Source: Verticillium longisporum (lineage: Eukaryota; Ascomycota; Sordariomycetes; Glomerellales; Plectosphaerellaceae). Taken from it: a stretch of DNA of 64,000 bases. The translations under genes were made by a program, and so were the position numbers. The stretch lies in NCBI GenBank assembly GCA_019188255.1, contig JAETXT010000002.1:2542001-2606000 (forward strand), written 5' to 3'. The notes below the pieces were generated by a model that was not told where the DNA came from, searched no databases, and saw nothing but the letters and a program-made list of their open reading frames with translations. Shown here in pieces: positions 21,709 to 32,138 of this stretch; position 1 is the first letter of the stretch; every line of letters starts with the position of its first letter.

Positions 21709-24604
21709 CTTGGAGGCTTCGGTAGGCGTGGTTTCTTCAAGGATGACATGGACTGGGGAAGGAGGTCCGGAGGCGGGACGGGTACAACACGGCATATATG
21801 TGGTATTTAGACAGACAAAGTGCCATGTTGGGGATTCAGAAGGCGGGACTGCAGTCAGCCCAGACAAAGAGAGGAGCTTGGGTACTGTGAGGACAAGGGG
21901 GGAGGCGGGCGGGATGCCGAAAGGCCAGGGTGAGGAGGAATGAGATATCAGCCCAAGGTACGTGACCCGTAGCCCACACGTATGACAAGAAGGGCACCAA
22001 CAAGCGATTTGTCCAGTCCATGTTTGCCCAGGCCGGGGGGCGGCCGCGACCACTGTGCTGAAGAAGTCCGGTATAGAGCAGGAAGAGCCGGCCGTGAAAG
22101 ATCAAAGCTGGGGACAGTGGTATTGGGCTTGAGGTGGTGCGGCGGTGCAGTGCCAACCCTGCATGTTGCGCAGGCTTCACTAGTTGGTTGCGGATGTTGT
22201 TGAAGTGGTGTGATGCCCGTCCTCAACGAAATCATTCCTGTCTTTCTGAGGGGGCATCGGGTTCCGAGAAAGTTTGTAGTGATTGGCCGCCCCATATCGG
22301 TGGTTACTATAACTGGTCGTTTGTCTTTCTCTCCTTGTTGACTTGGGGGGGGGGAACGGCAAAGGGCACCAGGGTGGGTAGTATTGCATGCGCCGCAAAC
22401 GTCGACACTAATAGCACAAGGCAACAGAACAAGCGACGCAGCAAAGCATGCTTGACTTGTTGAACACGCGGAAAAGGCTTGGAAAGAGACAAAGACGATT
22501 ACAATGACATTGAGCCCTCGAGGCCCAGAAGTCGCCGTCGCCGCTCAGACTCACTTGAATGCTGCAGCCATTTCCGTCAGGTGAACTGAAGTAACCTTGC
22601 TTCAATCGAGTCGACCACGGGGGACAAACATGCCAAGCTGGTCAGCCAGGATGGATCCAGATGATGGGGTGATACGCAATGAGAGACAGTTCGGCAAGTT
22701 GCATTTGATAGTCAGAGGCGACTCGGGGGACTGGAGCTGTTCGGCTACTGTGCGACCAGGGCACGGCGACATGCAGACAGAAGCATCCAGTGGAATGCGT
22801 GGGCAAGCTTCCGACGCTTCGGCTGAGAGATTTCCTTGGGCCACCTTGAGCAAGCTGCTGGACAGTGCATTGCGACTCGACTGTGGGCTTCGGCCTGGCG
22901 AGAAAAGAAGCGGCATGGCGATTTGGATTCATGGACCGAAGGCAGCACAAACATCGTGTAGGTGCCATCACGACAGGTACAAGGGCCCGGAATCGTCATC
23001 TGAAGTTTCTGGGCACAGATCTGGAAGCCGATGGTGCCTCGTCTGTCGTGTGAGGTGTGGAATGACACGGTCAGCGAGTCGAGTCGGCGTCCTTGCTTCA
23101 AAGTCTGTACGTTGCCGACAAACAGATGCCATTCTGGCTCTGCGAACCGGGATCTGATCCGACCACCAAGAACTTGCGGCTTGCCAACGCTGCATGCGGG
23201 CTGTCTTGAGGTTCGAGGCTTGAGTTGACAGCGTGGCAGATCATCAGAGGGAGGGGACAGACATGTGGTCGTGTTGATGTTGAGGCAGCCTAGGCGACGA
23301 CGATGAGTCCTACAGTGAATGTGATGGGCCATAGACACGGTGGACTTGGATTGCTCTTGCCTTGAGCGGATCGGATAGGAACAGGCAGGTACCAACCATC
23401 AACTCACTCTCACATCTCGTGCATCCCTTTCTCATCACCCTCTTTCGAACACAAGATTCGTAACATTTCCCTGTCGCGAGAGGTCTGAATTCCCAGCGAC
23501 TGCACCCTCTGATCACCACACAAACACCACCACCCTCCAGCGGCTGAGCCCGCGGTTTTTAGACACACTGTGCCGCTACTCGAGAGGGGAGACTGCCGCG
23601 ACCTGCATATGCGCCGCCAAGCTGCATGCGACCCCAGATTTATCCACCTGCGCGCTGATTTCTGACTTTGCCCTTTCACTCGGCTGAGGCTGTGTGTTCC
23701 TTCCGTTCTATTCAAGATCGGCTCGCTCGCTGCCGAAAATGCAAACATCTTCTCACGTCATTATCACCATACTCTGACCCGAGTCATCTTCTCATGGCGT
23801 CCCAGGCAGCTGGCCCCTACCCAGACCCACAATGGTCCTCTGACATATCCTTTACTTCGTCAGCGGGTTCAGCCGTTCTCTTTTGACACCAATTGTCACC
23901 GGCAATACCCAACAGGAACAGTCTCGACTACAGGCAGACGCATCACGCGGAACTTCAACGTAGTAGGTGACAAAGTAGACTTGATTGTTGGGGCAGTTTG
24001 GCCCTCCCGATGGTATCATTTCCCCCCTTTCTGGTGTCCGCATCCTCGGCAGCTTCGCTTCGCCATCTGCCCGCCCAATGTCACCGCCTCGAGATTCCTC
24101 ATTCAGACCCCAGTACGCCTAAACCTCGTCATCTGTCCTTTGCGAATAAGTGACGGCCCCTGCTTTGGGGGCGAGGCGATTATCTCGCCAGGGTATCTTC
24201 ATGTATCGCAAGCGCTAAGCGCCAGTCACATGTATGTTGTATGGAGGGGAGGGTCCCCGCGGACCCGCTGATCACCGACCACTTCGCCAAGAAGGATTTC
24301 GTGGTCCCCAGACTGGCCGAGCAGACCTGCTGCCCGGCTTGTCAAGAGCCTTTTCTTCATCGTCCATTCCCAAGCCGTGTCGGTCGGTTTGGAGACGTTT
24401 GCGCACGTCGACCGCGGAGGCGAGGCAGTAGAGTGCCATCGCGACTAGGTAGCAGCAGAAGAGACGCTTCGCATGTGGCCCATTTTTTGTTTGCTGGGGC
24501 GATCCCGCTCGCGCAGTTGGGTTCAAGCGCGCGGCGACATTAATTAATAAATTTGGGTGCGTGGTAGCGCCATGCTTGCCAGTTTGTGTCGAGCCATGAG
24601 GGCT
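21709..24604. other. Long intergenic region, no supported gene
   Basis: About 2.9 kb. The portion next to 21709 is probably the promoter and leader of the unknown minus-strand gene. Open frames on both strands (for example 22597-23157 plus and 22745-23395 minus) have no domain resemblance and irregular composition, so I do not annotate them. A poly-G run lies at about 22345-22354. Confidence 0.45.
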
Positions 24605-24826
24605 TCAGAGAATCTCGTTGGCCTTGCGCATATGCCTCGGCGTCGCGGTCTTCAGAAAGTCTGTCCTCGCGTGCGTCGGCACGTAGGCTTGGTACTTGGT
24701 CTCCTGCGTCAGGGGCACAACCTCCTGCCGTCCAACATGGAACACACTTGAGCGGAACCGGTGGACGACGGCCTTGAGAGACCACGGGCGAGGGGCCGCC
24801 GCGATGGTGATGGCGGATGCCGACAT
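24605..24826 (-). CDS. Small unknown protein, 73 residues, basic N-terminus
   Basis: An open frame of 73 codons that I do not recognise by name. It reads like a short conserved protein: a basic amphipathic N-terminus (SLKAVVHRFRSSVFHVGRQ) then VPLTQETKYQAYVPTHARTDFLKTATP and the end MRKANEIL. The basic, acid-free first 35 residues could act as a mitochondrial targeting region (inference). The frame is open further upstream to 24991, but those residues look random. I preferred the ATG at 24826, preceded by a short purine-rich context. Stop is TGA. Length alone makes this less certain than its neighbours. Confidence 0.5.
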   Translation of the reverse strand: MSASAITIAAAPRPWSLKAVVHRFRSSVFHVGRQEVVPLTQETKYQAYVPTHARTDFLKTATPRHMRKANEIL

Positions 24827-25947
24827 GGCGGCGTGTTTTGGCGATGGGTGGATGCGTTGGCTTGTTGCGGTTTGGGTGAGGAATGATGATTGCACAAGGG
24901 ACAAACAATGCTCTTGTTTGTCACTTTTTCTTTTCCGAGTGTTGCGAATGCTGTTCTGAATCAGGAGGAGACTGAGGACTGGAATCGACAAGGCTCCCGT
25001 TCCCAGCGAGACGGCGGCATAGCCTTCCTACTAATACCAGCTCGCCAGCCCGCCATCCCGCCCTTGATGTCGAACAGAGGAGATGTGCCCCCCCTGTCCA
25101 GTAGGTATGTTTGCCCGCTCCCTCCCTCACTAGCCACTAAGCCACGCGAATCTGGCATCCCTTCCGCAAACAGCTGGCATGTAAATCCCACACCATTGAT
25201 ACGCTACAAGTACATAAGAAAAAAACACATACGCGCTGTGTGTGTGGAGGGAGGGGGGGGGTTGTCAGGCCATCACGCTTTCCACGTGGATCTACTGAGA
25301 GAGTGCATCCTCTCTGTGCTGCAAACGGGCTAGTCTTCGTGCGGCTGTCTTTGCCAGCGAGCGAGTCGATGGGCCTCACGTACGATGGCAGACCCCACCC
25401 GACGCACGGTAGACCCGTCGGCGACGGCATGAGAGCCCTCGAGCCCCTGCCTAGCCCTGCGATTAGCGGAGGAAGAGGCCCTGGCGGGGGGAGCGCAAAT
25501 CGTCGAACTGCGGCTGAGGCAGACGACGTGCATCGACTAGATCGGTCAGCAACCACTCATTGGACGTGGAGTTGCCGAAGTCGACGACGAGGCGTCGGGC
25601 CAGGCGTCGGTAGAGAGGGCCAGGGAGAAGAGCTGAAGCAAAAAGGCACCCGCACGGGCAGAGCCAGAACACTGGGACGGCTAGGGAGGAGCAAGGGGCA
25701 ATATTCAGCCCATTTCAGCCCGCCAAGAAGTAAACATGTGGCACGCGCCACGCGATCGAGAAAATAAGATTTGGCCGTACCCTTTTGCATTCCATTGAAT
25801 ATGAACTATGGGTTCGCAATAACATGGATTCTTCTGACCCTCCCACGGCCAAGCCTTGATTCCGTCGATTCCGACCAGACTGAGACATTGCACCCTTTAC
25901 AAAGGGAGGGTGGGTGCTGTTAGGGCAGTGGAGTTCTTCCGGTTGCA
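24827..25947. other. Intergenic region
   Basis: 1.1 kb between the small minus-strand gene and the 3' end of RAD1. It contains a poly-G run near 25252-25261 and no convincing gene on either strand. Confidence 0.45.
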
Positions 25948-26981
25948 TCAGTCGTCCTGTTCGTCTCCACTGTCGTCTTCGCCATCCTCGTGAGAGATAA
26001 ACGGGACGAAGCGAAAGTCCAGGAAGCTGACCCCACCACCCTCCACCTCAACCATGAACTGCAGGCTGAGCAGACCCTGTCGATCACCCCGCAGGCTGAT
26101 CTTGCTGGCGATGCGCATGGCCTCTGTGGACGACTTGATGAGATCAAACTTGTACGTCTGGGCCCAGCGTTCCTGCACCGCAAAGGTTTCGAGCAGCTCG
26201 CGTCCCTTGGCAAAGTCGACGACCGAGGAGCCGAGATCGCCGGTTCCGGCAAGCGTCAAGTATGGTTGGTTCTTGGACGTTGTGATGGTGAGGCGCTTGG
26301 GGCCGTTGGGCGACAGCTCCGCCAAGCCGTCGAGGAGGTAGCGCGACTGCATGATGATTTTGTACGCAAGCTCGTCACGGTTAAACGGTATGTCCTCCGG
26401 GATTTCGGGTACATATGTCGTCAGGTTGGCAACGGTTCTGACACCCGACTCTTCAATGATGATACTCAGAGGGCCACCTTCTTCCTCCAGCTGCAGACAA
26501 CATGTTCCGCCGATGCCGAGAGTCTGGTTGCTAAACGCCTCTGGCCGGTAGTTGCGGAGGTTACTTCGGTATGGGTCCTGCTCTGCCTTTTGGGTTCGGG
26601 TCGCACTGTCCACGGCACCGAAGATCTGCAGCGTCTCGAGTAGGGCAGGCAATTGGATCTGAAAACTGGGGAATTCGGGCTGCGAGTCGCCATCCGACTG
26701 GGGGATGTTCAGGCTATATGTCGTAAAGAGTTTCTTGTCAAGAGAGGCGGTACCTGATCCACCGTGAGAACTAAGCGATGAGCCGCAAACGGACGACTTT
26801 ACTTACCCTGCATGACTCGGGTGAGATCGGCAGAGAAGCGAATGCCCTCTTCGGTCACAAGAACGTGTATTTGTTTGGTGAAGTTGACGCATCGAAGCAG
26901 TTGGTACAGGGGTCGGGTAGAGCTGGCTACAGCTCTGAAGAGCGGCTGTCCTGCTACGGGCGCCACAAGGTTATTGGCCAT
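25948..26981 (-). CDS. RAD1: Rad1-family subunit of the 9-1-1 checkpoint clamp
   Basis: PCNA-like subunit of the Rad9-Rad1-Hus1 ring loaded at DNA damage (S. pombe Rad1, S. cerevisiae Rad17). Exons 26981-26807 and 26753-25948 join in phase to give 326 residues. The first exon has the family start pattern PLFRAVASSTRPLYQLLRCVN, then GIRFSADLTRVMQG. Exon 2 has FQIQLPALLETLQIFG, the first-domain end, then CCLQLEEEGGPLSIIIEESG and PYLTLAGTGDLGSSVVDF. It ends with VEGGGVSFLDFRFVPFISHEDG and an acidic tail DDSGDEQDD, as expected for this family. The ATG at 26981 places the conserved PLF about 13 residues in. OST5 starts about 510 bases upstream on the same strand with its 3' end only 155 bases from this ATG, so the RAD1 promoter must be short. 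Frame intact, stop TGA. Confidence 0.92.
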
Positions 26982-27136
26982 GACGGGCAGGAGGATATAG
27001 GGTTGGAGGATCAAGTGGTGGAATTGAAGTTCGGGGCGGAAAAGGTCTCGCGCGAATGTGGTATCTAGAGTACAAGGTAGGCGATGTCGGTGCCTTAGAA
27101 GAGGCTAGGAAAGTGGGATGTTTTTGGGGGGGTATC

Positions 27137-27493
27137 TCAGACGTAAACTCCGACCGCGCAGAACATGTAGACCGTTCCGAAGCTGAGATATGGTCAGGAT
27201 ACTGGTTCCATCGGGGCAGTACACGAGAGGGAGCACGTACGCAATGGCAGCTGAGGCCGGGACTCCCAGGGCGGGGATGTTGATAAAGGAGCGGTCTAAC
27301 ATGGAATAATCAGTGGAAAGTTCCAGCTTTGTAGTGACCATCAGGACATACTCAGGGCGAAAGCACCAGTCAAGGAGAGTCCCGTCAACAGAAGTGCAAA
27401 GGCGACGTAGAACTGGGAGTTCTTTCCGATGGCGGGGAGGAAGGCGCCGTTGACGCCGGCAGCCTGCCAAACTTGGGGGAGCGAAGAGTCCAT
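27137..27493 (-). CDS. OST5: Oligosaccharyltransferase subunit Ost5 (TMEM258-like)
   Basis: Small ER membrane subunit of the oligosaccharyltransferase that N-glycosylates proteins. Three exons, 27493-27352, 27295-27241 and 27182-27137, encode 80 residues, the usual Ost5 length. Two membrane segments are visible: residues about 25-46 (FYVAFALLLTGLSLTGAFAL) and about 52-80 (INIPALGVPASAAIAFGTVYMFCAVGVYV). The second carries the hallmark LG-x-PAS-x-A ending in FGTVY-x-x-CAVGVYV. Exon 2 is only 55 bases and is fixed by both splice phases. The start is the ATG giving MDSSLPQVWQAAG. Stop is TGA. The gene is too small and too spliced to be seen as one open frame, so it is easily missed. Confidence 0.9.
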
Positions 27494-28439
27494 GAGTCGA
27501 GGTATCGCAATTGGATGGTGGCTGATGGTTTTCAGCTTGAGCTTCTTCGTGGAGGAGTTTGGCGTTGTTGGCTGGCGTGGCTTTCTGGTCTGTGATCATC
27601 AACAGGTTGCGTGGTTGAAGCTCACAGAAGCTCCAAGCTGTCCTTCCAATTGACCATCACGTGTTAAGACTGGTCCGTGCTCATGTAGACCCCAGATGTT
27701 CTATTCATGACAAATATGCCCTCATGGTACCTACGAACAGGAATAGAGCTTCAAGCACTGTTTTTTTTTGTTCTCACTCGTGGGTTTCGTTATCTTGCGC
27801 CTTGCTGGCCGTTGAAAACACTCGCAAACGTAGGGGCCAAGTCGGAATCAAGGTGAACGAGATGGGACTCATTTTGTACAAGAGCAAGGTGGGTACGTCT
27901 TGCAACGGGCCGGCTGGCAGCAAGAATAGCGGATCTCCAAAGCAAAGACCCGATGCCTGGTGGCCAGGCCGCATTTACAGTGTCATGAGCACAAGGTCGA
28001 CACAATCCAACGTCCCTGTATTGATAAATCTCGAGCCGGTAGTCGAAGCTCAAAGTTCCGAACTACGGCACACTCTCGTCAACATGGAAAAAATCATAGC
28101 AACGGGAGCTTTCGTTTCGACGCTAGCTGTGCTGGCACAAAAGACACCCATCGGCGACGTGGAAGCAACGCTCATCAAGCCGTTAGTCGGAGGGAAAGCT
28201 TGCTTGAGGAAAGAGCAGGTTTGGCATTTAGGAGTCTGGAAAAAAGTACTCCATGATCAGGGAGTTCCAAGATGTACTCTCCACGACACTGCGTGCATCG
28301 GAGCAACAGCATGCGCTCGACTGGCAACCCTTCTCACATGGAATCTGTTACTTGACAGCCAACCAACTACTTCGATCGACTGGAACAAAAGAAGATCATT
28401 GCGATCTCATGTACATGGGGTGATATTGGCAAAATATTC
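27494..28439. other. Intergenic region between OST5 and tRNA-Ser
   Basis: About 950 bases. A long plus-strand open frame runs through it into the tRNA gene, which argues against it being coding. I see nothing else. Confidence 0.45.
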
Positions 28440-28520
28440 CGACGCCGGCAGGATTCGAACCTGCGCCCCCGAAAGGATAAGATTTCGAGTCTTACGTGTT
28501 AACCACTCCACCACAGCGCC
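28440..28520 (-). tRNA. tRNA-Ser(CGA)
   Basis: 81 bases, type II tRNA. On the minus strand: acceptor stem GGCGCTG with CGGCGTC and discriminator G, D-arm with GTGGTTAA loop, anticodon stem TAAGA/TCTTA with loop CTCGAAA (anticodon CGA, reading UCG serine), a long variable arm TCC-TTTC-GGG, and T-arm GCAGG-TTCGAAT-CCTGC. No intron. The 3' trailer contains a TTTT run suited to Pol III termination. It is identical to the plus-strand copy at 29345-29425. Confidence 0.95.
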
Positions 28521-29344
28521 TTGATTGAAATGCTGCCAAGAGCAAGGGTATCATGACGGTAGTGTTTGAGAGTCCGTTGTGAAGCACGAGATTATGGCTG
28601 CTGTGGTTGCGTAGCGGTGGATGGAGCGGAGGAAGTGATAGAGGCTGGGCCAATTTGGTCGTCTCAAATGAGACGGGAGGTCCTCGGGTCTACATCTTAG
28701 TGGTGAAGGCTTGCGGCGTCAGTGTCTCGCATGACTTGGCCTGTGCGTCAATGTCGACTGTATGGAAGATGGAGGTTGAGAGATGTTGATCAGGTGCATT
28801 GATTTGAGAGTGCACCAAAAGATGTTGATTGTCAAATGGTGACTAAAAGTGAACTGCGTGATCCCGTTTTCATGTGTTCACTGGTGTGTATCACCAGATT
28901 ACAAGAGCGCGACATCACCAGTGCAGTCGCAGAACAAGCTGTACTTGAACAAGGTGATTCACAGGTGAGCAATGATAGTATTATACTGACAGCCCGTATT
29001 CTAAGCAAGGAAGAAAGCAGTACTTCAGAATAAGTCACTTGGTCGACACAATCACTGATTAAGGTAATAGCCTCGTTTTGCACCACCTAGCATGGTAGAA
29101 ACCGAGGTAGTTGCTACATAACGGCCAAGTACCTCCTTAGGTACCCAAAGAATAAATGACTTTGTATTGTCCCTAGTCGTCATATAGCTTCTGATAGAAA
29201 ACAAGATAGTCTTAGTGCTCAAAACTCTCTTCATCAATCTATTGATTAGGTTTCTCTCGCAGCAGCCTTCGAAGACGCTGATGAGGTGGAAGTGATGCTG
29301 CGTCTGCCGGTTTATATCAGTGCAGAACGCCCGAAATCATCTAA
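28521..29344. other. AT-richer spacer between inverted tRNA-Ser genes
   Basis: 824 bases separating the two tRNA 5' ends. The part from about 28800 to 29260 is clearly AT-richer than the surrounding DNA and has many TA-rich words. Short open frames (for example 28836-29033 plus) are coding-like but I cannot assign them. It could be a decayed mobile-element fragment near a tRNA, but I see no terminal repeats. Confidence 0.45.
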
Positions 29345-29425
29345 GGCGCTGTGGTGGAGTGGTTAACACGTAAGACTCGAAATCTTATCCTTTCGGGGGC
29401 GCAGGTTCGAATCCTGCCGGCGTCG
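29345..29425 (+). tRNA. tRNA-Ser(CGA), second copy in opposite orientation
   Basis: Identical over all 81 bases to the minus-strand gene at 28440-28520, with the same anticodon CGA and long variable arm. The 3' trailer is also shared: GGAATATTTTGCC follows both copies. The two genes face away from each other, with their 5' ends toward the spacer. Both look functional by structure. Confidence 0.95.
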
Positions 29426-29796
29426 GAATATTTTGCCGATCGCTGCTACGTGGACTCCATGAGGTTGAAACAAAGATCACCTCAAGATTCTGAATTGACT
29501 TCCTTCTGCTATCGCCATCATTAACCTTTTTGAAGTGGAAACTAAATCTTTTGGTATTCAGAGCTGCTGGTTTTGCCTCAGCTCCTCAGCTCAAGCTGAT
29601 TGGTCTTTATCACCCAACAAAGCCGTCCGTGCATCCCTTGATCGCCGCGTCGGCATATTCTCGGCCCCTGACAAGCGCGTCCCATCAACGTCGTTCTAGC
29701 CACCATCATCACAAGTGCGATAGAGAGTCCATCGACGGCGGCCTGAGTATCGCTTGTCGCATCGACAAATTACGCCAGTCGGCCGATGCCGCCACA
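29426..29796. promoter_or_regulatory. Region upstream of GCN5
   Basis: 371 bases from the tRNA trailer to the GCN5 ATG. It includes a CATCATCAC-type stretch and no other feature. Confidence 0.4.
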
Positions 29797-31135
29797 ATGA
29801 AGGAGGAGAGTAAGTATACGCGCCTAATTCTGTGCCTTGCACCTCTCGGTAGCCTTGAGTCCTCTCGCTGACTCGTGCCCATTGACAGACAACAAGCGCA
29901 AGGCCTCCGAGGACCCCTCCTCGCCTGCGGCCTCGAAGCGCATCAAGCACGATGAATCCGCCGAACCGGAACCCGAGCCCAAAGTGGCCATGAAGCCCAT
30001 CCCATTCCCCGAAAAGGTACGCGCATCGCTCTTCTGCATTGGCCATCGACGCAACATCACCATGCTGACGAGCTCTCGTTCCCCTCCAGCCCGCCGTCAT
30101 CGAAGAGCGCAACAACGAGATAGAGTTTCGTGTTGTCAACAACGATAACGAGCGCGAGTCCCTCATCATCCTCACTGGTCTCAAATGCATCTACCAGAAG
30201 CAGCTCCCGAAGATGCACTAGGTTTACATTGCCCGCCTAGTCTCCGCCCGCACGCACCCGAGGTTCGCCATTCTGAAGAAGCCCCGCGAAGTCGAGGGAG
30301 GTATAACCTACCGCCGCTTCAAGGGCCGACAGTATGCCGAGATTGTCTTTGCGCCATCTCTAGCGACCAGCAGGTCAAGGGCTACGGCGCCCATCTCATG
30401 TCGCACCTCAAGGACTACGTCAAGGCGACGAGCGACGTCATGCACTTCCTCACCTATGCCGACAACTACGCCATTGGCTACTTCAAGAAGCAGGGTTTCA
30501 CCAAAGAGATCACGCTGCCGCGGTCCGTGTGGATGGGCTACATCAAGGACTACGAAGGCGGCACGATCATGCAGTGCTCGATGCTGCCGCGCATCCGCTA
30601 TCTCGAGATGGGCCGCATGCTGCTCAAGCAGAAGGAGTGCGTGCAGGCCAAGATTCGCGCCTTTTCCAAGTCGCACATTGTGCACGCGCCGCCCAGGGAG
30701 TGGAAGAACGGCGTCAAGCCCATCGACGCCCTGACGGTCCCCGCCATCCGCGCCTCGGGCTGGTCGCCGGCCATGGACGAGCTCGCGCGCCAGCCCCGCC
30801 ACGGGCCCAACTACAACCAGCTCCTCCACCTGCTCAACGACATGCAGAACCACGCCTCGGCCTGGCCGTTCCTCATCCCCGTCAACAAGGACGACGTCGC
30901 CGACTACTACGACGTCATCAAGGAGCCCATGGACCTCAGCACCATGGAGGTCAAGCTCGAGGCCGACCAGTACGCCACGCCCGAGGACTTTACCCGCGAC
31001 GCCAAGCTCGTCTTTGACAACTGCCGCAAGTACAACAACGAGACGACCCCGTACGCAAAGTCGGCCAACAAGCTCGAAAAGTTCATGTGGGCCCAGATCA
31101 AGGCCATCCCCGAGTGGTCGCACCTCGAGCCTTAG
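29797..31135 (+). CDS. GCN5: Gcn5 histone acetyltransferase (SAGA/ADA); frame interrupted by a TAG and a one-base break
   Basis: Catalytic subunit of SAGA/ADA, acetylating histone H3 tails. Exons are 29797-29809, 29889-30016 and 30090-31135. The N-terminus holds a [15 protein letters not shown] basic-acidic stretch. The HAT domain runs from about residue 55 to 215, with the acetyl-CoA loop [14 protein letters not shown]. The bromodomain is at about residues 280-390, with [15 protein letters not shown] and the acetyl-lysine Asn in [10 protein letters not shown]. Two defects occur. An in-frame TAG at 30219-30221 falls where the family reads [11 protein letters not shown]. A one-base loss in the T run 30348-30350 splits EIVF from [10 protein letters not shown]. 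Adding one base makes 395 codons before the stop at 31133. Residues just after the TAG are also unusually divergent. The rest is extremely conserved, so I favour a live gene with sequence errors, but a damaged allele is possible. Confidence 0.85.
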
Positions 31136-31534
31136 GAGGGCTCCGTCGCCATCACGCGGACCGGCTCACGCGGCAGGGGACGTGGTCGTCCCCGCGGCAG
31201 TCGCGGCGGCAGCGGGCAACGCCGGCGCGCCCTCGTGTCGCCGCCAGACGAATACCGTCAGGCACAGGCGATCCGCTCATCACGCGGGAGCCAGGCGGCG
31301 ACCACTGCGCGGGGCAAGACACGCACGAGGCGGAGCGCTTCGCTCGTCGCGTCGGAGGCGTCCTCTACGACAGCCACGGAGGCGTCGCACAGCGACTGCA
31401 CGGATCTGTCGTTCACGACAGTGACCGGCGCGTCGTCAGGGGGCTTCTCCTCGCAGAGGTGCTCCGCCGAGGCGGGGCCCGAGCTCTCGTTCATCACAGT
31501 CAACCCAGCGCAGTTGTCGTGGATGGGCCCTTAG
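31136..31534 (+). other. Coding-like open frame directly after the GCN5 stop, same frame
   Basis: After the TAG at 31133-31135 the GCN5 frame stays open for 132 codons and ends in another TAG. Third codon positions are mostly G or C, and the product is Arg/Gly- then Ser/Thr-rich (it begins EGSVAITRTGSRGRGRGRPR). Gcn5 proteins normally end near EWSHLE, so this is not part of the known family. It may be a chance open frame in GC-rich 3' sequence, an alternative C-terminal exon, or a read-through extension. I recognise no domain. Confidence 0.3.
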
Positions 31535-32138
31535 GAGGCTCGTTTTTTTTTAACAAGAGGCGTCAGGGGCGTTGGAGGATTCTGCATTTATCTTTCCCTC
31601 TCTCCCTTTCGAGAAAGGAGCACGAGGACTGGGTTCGAGGTAGAGGACATAGGTAGATACCCAGCAATGAAACATGATATCAAACGATCACATGTCTTCC
31701 AAAAAGATGGAACGGCAAGTATGCTGCCAGCACGGAAGAATTCACATTGCGGAAGTTGATCGACTTTTTTGGGGGGTCATCCAAATCAAAATGTGCTACC
31801 TACGTGACGCACTCCAGAGGAACAGGTCATGTCATGTTTCAGGCCTGGCTCTTACCTGCCCTGTTTGACTGACCCGGTCTCTCCTCGTCCTCCGATTGCC
31901 TCGATAAAGGAAGAAAGAAAATCCAGATAACGGAAAGCCCCTAACGCCAGGGGAGCAGCCGTGGCTGTCTCCCGCAGAACGCCCACGAACGCGAAACCAT
32001 CCCATGCAGCCGTCCAGAAAGTGTATTATGCATGTCCAAGAAGAAGAAGAAAAAAAAGCAGAAAACGAAGAAGAAACACGTCAGAAGAGGGCGGGATCAC
32101 TTCGCGTATACGAGGACACCTTCCGAGCCGCACAAACG
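31535..32138. other. Convergent intergenic region
   Basis: About 600 bases downstream of GCN5 and of the minus-strand unknown gene. A poly-T run at about 31543-31550 and an A/G-rich stretch at about 32038-32075 (AAGAAGAAGAAAAAA) are the only notable items. Confidence 0.45.

Noticed and set aside
27661..28524. 287-codon plus-strand open frame
   Set aside because: It runs straight through the antisense of the tRNA-Ser gene and resembles no family.
30308..31123. 271-codon minus-strand frame
   Set aside because: Antisense shadow of the Gcn5 HAT and bromodomain region.
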